Part shown: positions 19,216 through 26,566 of the stretch, in pieces
Numbering within the stretch: the first letter of the stretch is position 1
Layout: each line of letters opens with the position of its first letter
Assembly (NCBI GenBank): GCA_002698225.1
Contig: NZWD01000008.1
Span: 1 to 54,047 of the forward strand
Reading direction: 5' to 3'
DNA: 54,047 nt
Source of the DNA: Methanobacteriota archaeon
Lineage (GTDB): Archaea > Thermoplasmatota > Poseidoniia > Poseidoniales > Thalassarchaeaceae
Made by a program: the position numbers and the translations under genes
Notes under the pieces: model-generated
The model's input: only the letters and a program-made list of their open reading frames with translations
Database searches by the model: none
What the model was told of the DNA's origin: nothing

Positions 19216-19638
19216 TCAGTCCTCAAGACCATCGGGGAACCAAAGCCCCAATTCGAAAGCCGCTGTCTCTTCACCGTCCGAGCCGTGGATGATGTTCTTG
19301 TCGATGCTGCGCGCGAAGTCCGCACGAATCGTGCCCGGCGCTGCATCCTCCCAATTTGTTGCCCCAATCAGCTTACGGGAGGCTGCGATTGCATCCTCTC
19401 CATGCCAAGCCATGGCCACAACTGGACCAGATGTGATGAATTCGATGAGATCAGGATAGAAAGGACGCTCCTTGTGTATGGCGTAATGCGTCTCTGCAAG
19501 CTTCATTGGAGGCGTCAGGTCGCGCCTACCGCGCATTCGTAGACCTATTCGGTTGAAACGCCCGATTATCTCGTCTGTAAGACCTCTCTCAACCCCGTCC
19601 GGCTTGATCATGATGAAGGTGGTCTGCGCATTGCTCAT
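19216..19638 (-). CDS. ndk: Nucleoside diphosphate kinase
   Basis: The 140-aa enzyme transfers gamma-phosphate from ATP to NDPs by a phospho-histidine intermediate. The catalytic His is in [25 protein letters not shown] starts the ferredoxin fold, and [14 protein letters not shown] and [18 protein letters not shown] line the nucleotide site. It is 28 bases upstream of infB. In many archaea this gene directly follows rpl24e; here 2.5 kb of opposite-strand genes intervene, so it must have its own promoter. GGAGAGGAGGG lies in its leader, about 12 bases before the ATG. Confidence 0.97.
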   Translation of the reverse strand: MSNAQTTFIMIKPDGVERGLTDEIIGRFNRIGLRMRGRRDLTPPMKLAETHYAIHKERPFYPDLIEFITSGPVVAMAWHGEDAIAASRKLIGATNWEDAAPGTIRADFARSIDKNIIHGSDGEETAAFELGLWFPDGLED

Positions 19639-19787
19639 GGGCCGGGCGACCCTCCTCTCCTATTTCAACGCAAAGCAACTAGTTGGACTTCTAAACACAG
19701 GGGATTACCCTTCCGATTACAAGTAGAATAATTGTCCAATCTGCTTACCATGTCGTTTATGTCTGAAACACCGATGGCTTCTGTTTG

Positions 19788-20180
19788 ATGTACGGAAAAA
19801 CCGAACTGACAATCGCCGCGCTAATCTTCCTGGCTGGCACGGCAGGCCTCGCCTCCGGTGAAAATATCGGGGGCGTTGAAACGACGACCGATTTGGATGA
19901 CGGCTCTGGGGACTGCATTCATGACTTTGACAGCTTCAATGTCTACTACAAGACCACATCAACGCAGTCTAAGTGTGGCTCGGGTGAGGACGGCCAGAAG
20001 GATCTGTCCGTGCACGACACCCTGCCGCCTGTAATCTCACTGAGCACCGGTGATGACGGCAAGAAGCTCATCGACGACCATAACCTGTTCGTGCACGACA
20101 CCCTGCCGCCTGTAATCTCGCTGGGAGGTTACATCCCTGGCAACGACTACGGCGACAATGTGGGCATCGATGAAATCTGA
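19788..20180 (+). CDS. Small secreted protein with duplicated HDTLPPVISL motif
   Basis: No family is recognised. The N-terminus is a signal peptide or anchor (KTELTIAALIFLAGTAGLASG). The mature part is acidic and contains two cysteines (GDCIHD, SKCGSG). Its most notable feature is a near-exact internal repeat, VHDTLPPVISL, present twice 27 residues apart. The ATG at 19788 is preferred to the track's TTG at 19785. It lies 48 bases before the S15-type hydrolase gene on the same strand and the two probably share a transcript. The repeat could be a binding or processing site, but this is a guess. Confidence 0.6.
   Translation: MYGKTELTIAALIFLAGTAGLASGENIGGVETTTDLDDGSGDCIHDFDSFNVYYKTTSTQSKCGSGEDGQKDLSVHDTLPPVISLSTGDDGKKLIDDHNLFVHDTLPPVISLGGYIPGNDYGDNVGIDEI
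20010..20123 (+). repeat. Two copies of a 33-bp repeat within the small secreted protein gene
   Basis: GTGCACGACACCCTGCCGCC... occurs at 20010-20042 and again at 20091-20123, 81 bases apart, with 32 of 33 bases the same. The only difference is a silent third-position change. Such high DNA identity suggests a recent duplication of 27 codons whose intervening parts have diverged, or gene conversion. Confidence 0.9.
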
Positions 20181-20227
20181 TTACGCAGAAACGAGAGTAT
20201 CAAGGCACATCGCTGATTCGAAGCACT

Positions 20228-22159
20228 ATGGCCGGCGATGATGGCGAAATTCTAGTCGCTGAGATTGCCGATGAGTGGAAGACAGAAGAACCGATTCGTA
20301 TCGGTACCCCATTGCAGCCTAAACAGACTGCCTTCGCAATAGCAGCTCTAGTGGTTGCGGCGATGTTCATCGCTCTAGTGATGCAAAATCTCGTATTCGA
20401 TTCGGTCGAAGAGACTCAGGAGCCTCAAGGGGGCTACGAACGCGTCCCTGTATGGGAGCGTGCTAACTGGCCCTATGTCACTAACGGGCCACATGGATTC
20501 GTGATGGAATACGGGCCGTACAGCCTAGCTGCCACCGACAATGAGTGGAATTCAACTCATCACTTCGTGGAGTTTACCCTCCCTCTTGCAGAAGGAGGCT
20601 CAGCGCCAAATGGCCTAGTCAGCCTTGCCTATTGGTTGCCAGATGTTCCCGAAGGCGTGCAGGTGCCGATGATCGCTGAGTTCGGCCCCTACTTCGATGA
20701 GCAGAGCGTCTCGACCCCTAGTATCGAGGTTCCTGGAACTTGGCTGGGCCAGATGATTATCGATCAGATCCTACCGCACGGATATGGCTTTGCACAGGTC
20801 TCGGTGATGGGTACTGGACGCTCTAACCACTGTATGGATTTGATGGGTAATGCAGAGCAGCTTGGTGTTGATGCCGCGGTTACATGGCTTGGTAGTCAGA
20901 ACTGGAGCAATGGCAAGGTTGCGATGATTGGCAAGTCCTACGATGGCAGCACTCCTTGGCAGGCAGCGATGTTCGGCAACGAGCACCTTGCCACCATAGT
21001 CCCAATCTCAGGGCTGATCGGATTGATGGAGTTGATGTGGAAGAATGGATCGAACGAGGCCCGAGCCCCATTCATGCACAATGTGGTCTACGGCAGTTAT
21101 GGACTGGACGGCGACACTGGGGACATCGGTAATGCCTGTCCCGATTACGCATTAGGGCCGGCTGCGGGGACTGGGGCGTATGTATGGGGTGGCGAGGCTG
21201 TTGGAAACTACTGGGAGGAGCGCTACTTCTTGCAGCGCGTGTTGGACAACTACAACGGCTCGGTTTACTTGATTCAGGGAATGCATGATTGGAATGTCGA
21301 TCCTCATATGGCGGTACCTACAATCAATATTCTGAAACAGCATGGAATAGATGCTAAGGGACTGTTTGGACAGTGGGACCACGACTACCCAGACCGTCCG
21401 GACTACCACTTCGATCGCTCGGGCGAGGGTCGCGGGCGCGAGGCCTATCCGCAGATGACCCGATTTGACTGGATGCAGGACCTCCTCGAGTGGTTCGACT
21501 ACTACCTCAAGGGAATAGGTGACAAGCCGGGCCAGTGGATTGAGATTCAGTCCAACTACGGTGAGTGGAGGCTCGAGGATCATTATCCACCACAGGGAAT
21601 GGAAACCCTAGCATTTGACTTAGGAGGAGGCATGTCCAATATTGGCGGCACAACCACCATTCTACCTGATGCTAGCACAGGTCCAGTATACGAGACCGCC
21701 CCCCTTGAGGAAGGAATTTGGATCGCAGGACTGCCTCGATTGCATGTAGATGTTCGAACCTCGACCATTGGCGGACAGATATACGCTCTAATGGAGGACT
21801 GCGACGAGTCCGGGCAATGTATTCACCTAGGTCACGCCATCATGGATCTACGATATCATGAAGGAGGCACTGAGGAGCAGATTTGGCTCCCTCTACTTGA
21901 GACAATCAACGCTAAGATGGAGTTCTTCACTCTCGATGCATATGTGGATGCCAACCACACTATCAGGCTGAGCCTATTCTCGACTGGAGAGGATTATCTG
22001 CCCGCGAGTACAAGCTCAGTAGTCACAGTTCAGGAAGGCACCGGATCGACTCTGCAGTTGGATATCATCGACCCGGCCGACAAACTGTGGTTCGATCCTC
22101 CAGCATGTACTCATTCGGTATGCCTTGACTGGCTGAACCAGACTACAGACGCTACTTGA
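20228..22159 (+). CDS. Membrane-anchored CocE/NonD (S15) family hydrolase
   Basis: The 643-aa protein begins with a cytosolic tail of ~35 residues and one membrane helix (AFAIAALVVAAMFIALVMQNLVF), placing the catalytic domain outside. The alpha/beta-hydrolase domain has the nucleophile in GKSYDGS, the acid in GMHDWNVDPHMA and the base in GQWDHDYPDR. A C-terminal jelly-roll as in X-Pro dipeptidyl peptidases follows. It may cleave dipeptides from peptides or act as an esterase. With its small secreted neighbour it sits inside the broken L7Ae-Ndk ribosomal cluster, on the opposite strand. Confidence 0.85.
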   Translation: MAGDDGEILVAEIADEWKTEEPIRIGTPLQPKQTAFAIAALVVAAMFIALVMQNLVFDSVEETQEPQGGYERVPVWERANWPYVTNGPHGFVMEYGPYSLAATDNEWNSTHHFVEFTLPLAEGGSAPNGLVSLAYWLPDVPEGVQVPMIAEFGPYFDEQSVSTPSIEVPGTWLGQMIIDQILPHGYGFAQVSVMGTGRSNHCMDLMGNAEQLGVDAAVTWLGSQNWSNGKVAMIGKSYDGSTPWQAAMFGNEHLATIVPISGLIGLMELMWKNGSNEARAPFMHNVVYGSYGLDGDTGDIGNACPDYALGPAAGTGAYVWGGEAVGNYWEERYFLQRVLDNYNGSVYLIQGMHDWNVDPHMAVPTINILKQHGIDAKGLFGQWDHDYPDRPDYHFDRSGEGRGREAYPQMTRFDWMQDLLEWFDYYLKGIGDKPGQWIEIQSNYGEWRLEDHYPPQGMETLAFDLGGGMSNIGGTTTILPDASTGPVYETAPLEEGIWIAGLPRLHVDVRTSTIGGQIYALMEDCDESGQCIHLGHAIMDLRYHEGGTEEQIWLPLLETINAKMEFFTLDAYVDANHTIRLSLFSTGEDYLPASTSSVVTVQEGTGSTLQLDIIDPADKLWFDPPACTHSVCLDWLNQTTDAT

Positions 22160-22343
22160 TGCCGCCCTTTTCGTAGCGACGGGTCCACTTGAGTCGGCGT
22201 GGGTTGCGGTTGAGCTTGAGCATGTTCTTGCGTGCCTTACTGTCCTTGAAGTAGAACACACTACCGTCGCGCTTGACGAACATCATGCCAGTGCCTGGCT
22301 CGATCTCTTCGTGCGTGAAACTGCAGATGCGGCGCTCAGGCAT
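22152..22343 (-). CDS. rpl24e: 50S ribosomal protein L24e
   Basis: The 63-aa large-subunit protein has the L24e pattern [46 protein letters not shown]. The N-terminal zinc-finger motif, usually CxxC near the start and two later cysteines, is reduced here to a single Cys ([13 protein letters not shown]), so zinc binding is probably lost. It is the last of the L7Ae-S28e-L24e series, and its 3' end overlaps the convergent hydrolase gene by eight bases. Confidence 0.95.
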   Translation of the reverse strand: [63 protein letters not shown]

Positions 22344-22347
22344 CTAT

Positions 22348-22569
22348 TCACCTCCGGCCACCAATACTGCGGGCTTCGCGACCAGTATCCTTCAGCATCA
22401 GGACATCACCGACTCGAATCGGGCCCAGCACATTGCGTGCAATGATTCGTCCGATGTCACGTGGGTTGGCAGCATCGTTTACGCGAACCTTCACCTGAAT
22501 TGCTTCACCGCTCATTCCGGTCCGACCGACCACTTCGACCACTTCAGCAGGCCATGACTCTTGAGCCAT
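22348..22569 (-). CDS. rps28e: 30S ribosomal protein S28e
   Basis: This 73-aa small-subunit OB-fold protein is specific to archaea and eukaryotes. It is recognised by [23 protein letters not shown], then [27 protein letters not shown], the conserved end of the family. It lies four bases upstream of rpl24e and 22 bases downstream of rpl7ae, and is part of their transcript. Confidence 0.97.
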   Translation of the reverse strand: MAQESWPAEVVEVVGRTGMSGEAIQVKVRVNDAANPRDIGRIIARNVLGPIRVGDVLMLKDTGREARSIGGRR

Positions 22570-22591
22570 ATCGAATCACTCCATCTCCAAG

Positions 22592-22972
22592 CTACTGTGA
22601 AAGTGTCGAGCAGTGTCCATCGACTTCCTTGAACTTGTCTTCGGCTTCCTTGTCGACATCCATTACTGCGATTGCAGCGGTTCTAGTGCCTAGACTCATT
22701 CCTGCTGCCTCGGCCAGATATGCCTGGTCTTCGACATAGATGAAGGGTATACTCTTCTCCTTGCAAATCATTGGGATGTGAGCCAAAAGCTCACCTGGAT
22801 TGACATTCTCTGCCATCACTACCATCTTCGCTGTGCCGCGCTCTGCAGCCTTGGTGACTTCGTTGGCGCCCTTCTTCAGACGACCTCTTTCATCCTTGCC
22901 TAGAGACTTGACCATCTCGTAGACCTGTTCTTGTATGTCGCTTGGGGTTTCAAATGCTATATGTACACTCAT
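22592..22972 (-). CDS. rpl7ae: 50S ribosomal protein L7Ae
   Basis: The 126-aa kink-turn RNA-binding protein belongs to the ribosome and, in archaea, to box C/D and H/ACA snoRNPs and RNase P. The diagnostic stretch is LKKGANEVTKAAERGTAKMVVMAENVNPGELLAHIPMICKEKSIPFIYV. The track extends it to 23050, but ATG 22972 (MSVHIAFETPSD) is the family start and has GAGGAG eight bases upstream; the extension would cross the promoter. First gene of the ribosomal-protein transcript. Confidence 0.97.
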   Translation of the reverse strand: MSVHIAFETPSDIQEQVYEMVKSLGKDERGRLKKGANEVTKAAERGTAKMVVMAENVNPGELLAHIPMICKEKSIPFIYVEDQAYLAEAAGMSLGTRTAAIAVMDVDKEAEDKFKEVDGHCSTLSQ

Positions 22973-22980
22973 TGGAACTA

Positions 22981-23023
22981 CTCCTCGTGTGGGTAAGCCG
23001 CCGCACGGCGTGGCCGATATAAA
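22981..23023 (-). promoter_or_regulatory. Promoter and ribosome site of the L7Ae operon
   Basis: On the minus strand CGTTTCG-TTTATATC is a near-consensus BRE/TATA pair (TATA at 23016-23023). A start of transcription near 22994 would give a ~22-base leader with GAGGAG at 22981-22986, eight bases before the L7Ae ATG. This supports ATG 22972 as the start and the operon as one unit. No mapping data. Confidence 0.6.
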
Positions 23024-23056
23024 CGAAACGGATTCATAGGATTCGACCATAGGTCG

Positions 23057-23992
23057 CTAGCATTGCTCCATCAGACGCCTCAGACCTCTAGCAAGAGCGG
23101 GTGCTGCGCTCACTACAGCCCTTGGATTAGGAAGTGAATCAGTACTGTGGACACCGTCGACATGACTGGCCAAGCGCAGCATTGCTCCGCCAGTAAATAG
23201 GCCGTGTGTACATGCGGCGTGGACTTCGGTGGCGCCCTGCCGACGCAGGGCATCACTGGCCCGACAGATGGTACCACCAGTACTAATCATATCATCAACA
23301 ATAGCGACAATCTTGCCATCGACATTTAGGTTCTTGGGGGTATGCTCGATGGTGTGGGCGTCAATCCTTGTTTTCTCAAGGTAGGAGAACTCACAGTCGA
23401 TGAGGCCGGCGACCTCGGAGGCTCTGGCTATAGCCCCCTTGTCCGGGCTGAGTACGAAGTCAGGGCAAACTTCGGACTCAAGCAATTCTGCAATCTCAGG
23501 CATAGCACTAACAAATTCTATCGGAACGCCCATTTCTTTCAGTACATCAGGCTCGTGCAGATCAAGAATAGCTATTCCGTCACAACTCCTCTCTAGCAAC
23601 TCGGCGATGACTCGCGCCGAAATCGCCTCCCCACTGGAGAAGCGCTTGTCCTGGCGCGAGTACCCGTAGTAGGGGATTGCTAGGAATACACCACTTCCGA
23701 CATCATCCATCTTCTGGACTCCCTCTTCCTTGAGATTGGAAAGATTCCCTTTGCGAACATCAGCGATGGCCTCCAGCAGCAGTATGGTACTGACTATACC
23801 CGAGTCTGGATAGGTGTTGGAGACCAAAACTACTGGCTCCGAGCGAACCGACTCTATCGCCTCAGCAGGAACTCTGACGTAACCTTCTCCATCAGGGAAT
23901 CTACGACTCTCCAATTCGATGAACTGCATTCCGAGTAGTGGTGCCAGTGACGCCGCAACTTCACGGCCGGATGAGCCACTAACCACAGGCAT
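23057..23992 (-). CDS. prs: Ribose-phosphate pyrophosphokinase (PRPP synthetase)
   Basis: This enzyme makes PRPP from ribose 5-phosphate and ATP for nucleotide, histidine and tryptophan synthesis. Seen: RRFPDGEGYVRVP, IPYYGYSRQDKRFSSGEAISARVIAELL, the DLHEPD metal loop, and the PRPP loop IVAIVDDMISTGGTI. At 311 aa it is a little longer than archaeal class I enzymes because of an insert of ~20 residues (NLSNLKEEGVQKMDDVGSG) before the YYGYSRQD strand. It lies downstream of tRNA-Ile on the same strand and upstream of the L7Ae promoter. Confidence 0.95.
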   Translation of the reverse strand: MPVVSGSSGREVAASLAPLLGMQFIELESRRFPDGEGYVRVPAEAIESVRSEPVVLVSNTYPDSGIVSTILLLEAIADVRKGNLSNLKEEGVQKMDDVGSGVFLAIPYYGYSRQDKRFSSGEAISARVIAELLERSCDGIAILDLHEPDVLKEMGVPIEFVSAMPEIAELLESEVCPDFVLSPDKGAIARASEVAGLIDCEFSYLEKTRIDAHTIEHTPKNLNVDGKIVAIVDDMISTGGTICRASDALRRQGATEVHAACTHGLFTGGAMLRLASHVDGVHSTDSLPNPRAVVSAAPALARGLRRLMEQC

Positions 23993-24053
23993 GTGACAGG
24001 GAGTCGAACTGACGGCCCTTCATGACTCTGCCGACCACCTAGGAGACAGTAAT

Positions 24054-24131
24054 TGGTGGGCATGACAGGATTTGAACCTGCGACCTCCCGGTTATCAGCC
24101 GGGTGCTCCAGCCAAACTAAGCTACACGCCC
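24054..24131 (-). tRNA. tRNA-Ile (GAT)
   Basis: On the minus strand GGGCGTG pairs with CATGCCC (one G-U), followed by A and an encoded CCA. The anticodon arm CCCGG-CTGATAA-CCGGG gives anticodon GAT. The D arm GCTTAGTTTGGCTGGAGC and T arm CAGG-TTCAAAT-CCTG are normal. No intron. It lies between the PRC-barrel-like gene and prs. Confidence 0.95.
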
Positions 24132-24184
24132 TGAGCAGACATGCGAGAAGCAAATCCGATTTCAAGATGTTCCCTGTGGAACAA

Positions 24185-24772
24185 TCACTCTTCTTCGAGA
24201 TCTCCACTATTCAGTTTCAGATAACTGGGCAAGGTGACCAATCTCTGCACCGAGCAGCGTAGTATGATTTCATCAAGTCGCGCTGTCGTCCTGGCTAGCT
24301 GTGCAACTGGCACCACGATAGTATCGGGCAACTGGTGCCTGGCCTTTACAACATAGTGCGGCTGAATAACGACCCCTTTGTAGGTGCGCTTAATCTTCCT
24401 CAAGCCGATTACATTGCCTAGATCCATTCCATCATTATCCAAGACCGCCCTGTCGACTAGTTCGTCCGGTGCGAACAACTTCTCGTCGATTCTGACGGTG
24501 TTCCTCCAACGTCGCTGCAACTCACGCATTGACTTGGACAGTTTCACACCGCCGTCTGGCAAGATACTGTGCACCAGTTCTTTCGATAGCGGAGCGAACT
24601 CCGCTGGTTTTCTCATGTATTGTTCAGCTACTTCGCCTTCGACCTTGATTCGCATCGATTGCACGAGCTCGTCGCGCGGATGGAATCGTTCGCCGGTAAT
24701 CACACCAACGCGGGTGTTGCCGACATAGACATCCCTCTCCAATAGTTCCTGTATTCTGTATTCATCGCTCAT
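24185..24772 (-). CDS. PRC-barrel-like protein
   Basis: The 195-aa soluble protein appears to contain two small beta-barrel units. The N-terminal unit (RDVYVGNTRVGVITGERFHPRDE...SMRIKVEG) and the C-terminal unit (DRAVLDNDGMDLGNVIGLRKIKRTYKG...DTIVVPVAQLA) both follow the PRC-barrel pattern of a conserved G-x-x-x-G-x-V/I strand pair. PRC barrels occur in RNA-processing (RimM-like) and photosynthesis proteins. A possible RNA-related role fits its position 53 bases upstream of tRNA-Ile on the same strand, but the assignment is only by pattern. Confidence 0.5.
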   Translation of the reverse strand: MSDEYRIQELLERDVYVGNTRVGVITGERFHPRDELVQSMRIKVEGEVAEQYMRKPAEFAPLSKELVHSILPDGGVKLSKSMRELQRRWRNTVRIDEKLFAPDELVDRAVLDNDGMDLGNVIGLRKIKRTYKGVVIQPHYVVKARHQLPDTIVVPVAQLARTTARLDEIILRCSVQRLVTLPSYLKLNSGDLEEE

Positions 24773-24975
24773 TCAAATTCCCCCCCGTTGGGAGGAGAAC
24801 TGCATCCCCCAAGCATTTCTCCCGTCTGTAAGATAGTTGCTTGGCACTTATACTATACTATAACAAAGACCGATAATCCAATTAGAATATTCAATGTATT
24901 CTAAAAATTTCAATTAGAAAACTAAAATCAGTTTGATTATTTGAGTGATTATCAGAATTCCAGTTTCTACCGATT
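24773..24975. other. AT-rich intergenic region
   Basis: This spacer of ~200 bases between divergent genes is much richer in A and T than the rest of the window from ~24830 onwards. It contains TATACTATACTATAA repeats near 24850, which may hold promoters in either direction, and the inverted repeat listed separately. No ORF is present. Confidence 0.6.
24882..24904. promoter_or_regulatory. Perfect inverted repeat, possible operator
   Basis: TTAGAATA at 24882-24889 and TATTCTAA at 24897-24904 are exact reverse complements separated by seven bases. The core CAATTAGAA recurs at about 24909-24920. It lies ~70 bases before the aminotransferase ATG. The shape fits a dimeric regulator site, but in AT-rich sequence an 8-bp repeat can arise by chance. 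Confidence 0.35.
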
Positions 24976-26559
24976 ATGGATCATTTCGAATACTCACAAC
25001 TGGGTTGTAGACGAATGTTGATGAGTATGTCCGTGTTGGCTTTGACGATGGGAGATTGGCTGGCTTCTCTGGAGTCTATTCGAAACGCCACCGGTGACTC
25101 TAGAACGATTGGAATTTCAGATAGTGCAATCAGCGACTTCCTTGAGTCTGACCCAACTCTCAGCCGTGCTATTGAGGAGGCTGCAGCTACCTTTGAGCGC
25201 TTGGCAATCGACCACGCAGATCATTTGAGGCTGGACGAAGCTAGTCTGGCAGAGTACCTACAGTCTGACTATGTCAACTTCTACTCAGCACCGACTGTGA
25301 ACCCATATGTTGCTCTAGCGGCTAGGGGGCCATGGATAGTTACCTCCCACGGAGCTGTACTTCATGACAATGGAGGATACGGCATGATGGGAATGGGTCA
25401 CGGACCCGACGATGTGCTGCATTCGATGAAGCAAAACTGGGTCATGGCCAATGTAATGACTCCTTCATTCAGTCAGAAGCGTCTCGCTGATAGGCTGAGA
25501 AAAGAGGTCGGCCATACTAGAGGTAGTTGCCCATTCTCTCACTTCGTATGTTTGAACAGCGGATCTGAATCAGTTACCGTCTCGATGCGAATTGCGGATG
25601 CAAGTAGTAAGACAATGACCGGACCTGGAGGGCGTCATGAGGGCAAGCAGACCAAGTTGCTGGCTCTGACCGATGCATTCCACGGCCGCACCCAGAGGCC
25701 AGCCATGATTTCTGATTCATGCAGCAAGTCCTACGAAAAGAATCTCGCAACTTTCCGCGAGCGCGACAATGTAATCTTCACTCCTTCCAATGATATCGAC
25801 TCACTCAGAGCAGTCTTCGCTCGCGCAGAGGAGGAAGGATTCTTCATCGAATTGATGGCTATGGAGCCGGTGATGGGAGAGGGCAATCCAGGCCAGTGTG
25901 TCACAAGAGAGTTCTACGATACTGCTCGCTCTCTTTGTACTGAGCATGGTAGCATGCTAATAGTCGACTCTATTCAAGCCGGACTGAGGGGACAGGGCTG
26001 TCTCAGTATAATCGACTACGAAGGATTCGAGGACTGCGAGATTCCTGACATGGAGACATGGTCCAAGGCCCTCAATGCCGGACAGTATCCACTCTCAGTA
26101 GTAGGTCTGTCTGAGAAAGCGGCTTCGCAGTATGTTGTAGGAATCTATGGCAATACGATGACCACCAACCCAAGAGCCCTTGAGACAGCCATCTCAGTGC
26201 TTGATAGAATCACTCCCGACTTGAGGAATAATATCAGGCAGCGTGGCTCGGAATTCGTCGAGAAGTTGGAAATACTAGCCGAGGAATTCCCCAATTCAAT
26301 AGTAAGCGTCCAGGGAACTGGTTTGCTCCTATGCGCGGAGATGCACCCCGAGGATCTACCTGTCATTGGTTTCGGCTGCGTTGAGGAATGGTGCAGGGAG
26401 AACGGACTTGGAGTCATTCACGGTGGCCAGAATGCCCTGAGATTCACACCTCACTTCGCTATCACCTCAGCCGAGATCGATCTGATTATCGATATCCTTA
26501 GGGACTGCCTCAATCACTTCTCCTCGGCAGATAAGGTCGAGGCCGAGTCGGCTGTCTAG
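24976..26559 (+). CDS. Class III PLP-dependent aminotransferase, atypical
   Basis: The protein has the class III (GABA/ornithine transaminase) fold: VTSHGAVLHDNGGYGMMGMGHG, FVCLNSGSESVTVSMRIA, DAFHGRTQRP, the PLP-binding Asp in LIVDSIQAGLRGQG and the catalytic Lys in METWSKALNAGQYPLS. The usual D-E-V-Q signature is D-S-I-Q here, so the Glu is a Ser. It also has ~100 extra N-terminal residues. Several starts are possible (24976; ATG 25015; ATG 25048 before GDWLASLESIR); the last gives a soluble start. It resembles lysine 6-aminotransferases in general layout, but the substrate is unknown. The next gene follows after seven bases. Confidence 0.8.
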   Translation: MDHFEYSQLGCRRMLMSMSVLALTMGDWLASLESIRNATGDSRTIGISDSAISDFLESDPTLSRAIEEAAATFERLAIDHADHLRLDEASLAEYLQSDYVNFYSAPTVNPYVALAARGPWIVTSHGAVLHDNGGYGMMGMGHGPDDVLHSMKQNWVMANVMTPSFSQKRLADRLRKEVGHTRGSCPFSHFVCLNSGSESVTVSMRIADASSKTMTGPGGRHEGKQTKLLALTDAFHGRTQRPAMISDSCSKSYEKNLATFRERDNVIFTPSNDIDSLRAVFARAEEEGFFIELMAMEPVMGEGNPGQCVTREFYDTARSLCTEHGSMLIVDSIQAGLRGQGCLSIIDYEGFEDCEIPDMETWSKALNAGQYPLSVVGLSEKAASQYVVGIYGNTMTTNPRALETAISVLDRITPDLRNNIRQRGSEFVEKLEILAEEFPNSIVSVQGTGLLLCAEMHPEDLPVIGFGCVEEWCRENGLGVIHGGQNALRFTPHFAITSAEIDLIIDILRDCLNHFSSADKVEAESAV

Positions 26560-26566
26560 TGGTAAG

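Noticed and set aside
23854-24262. ORFs LLARACSLVWLEHPADNREVAGSNPVMPTN (-) and MVGMTGFEPATSRLSAGCSS (+)
   Set aside because: They read through tRNA-Ile (GAT) on either strand and are typical tRNA shadows.
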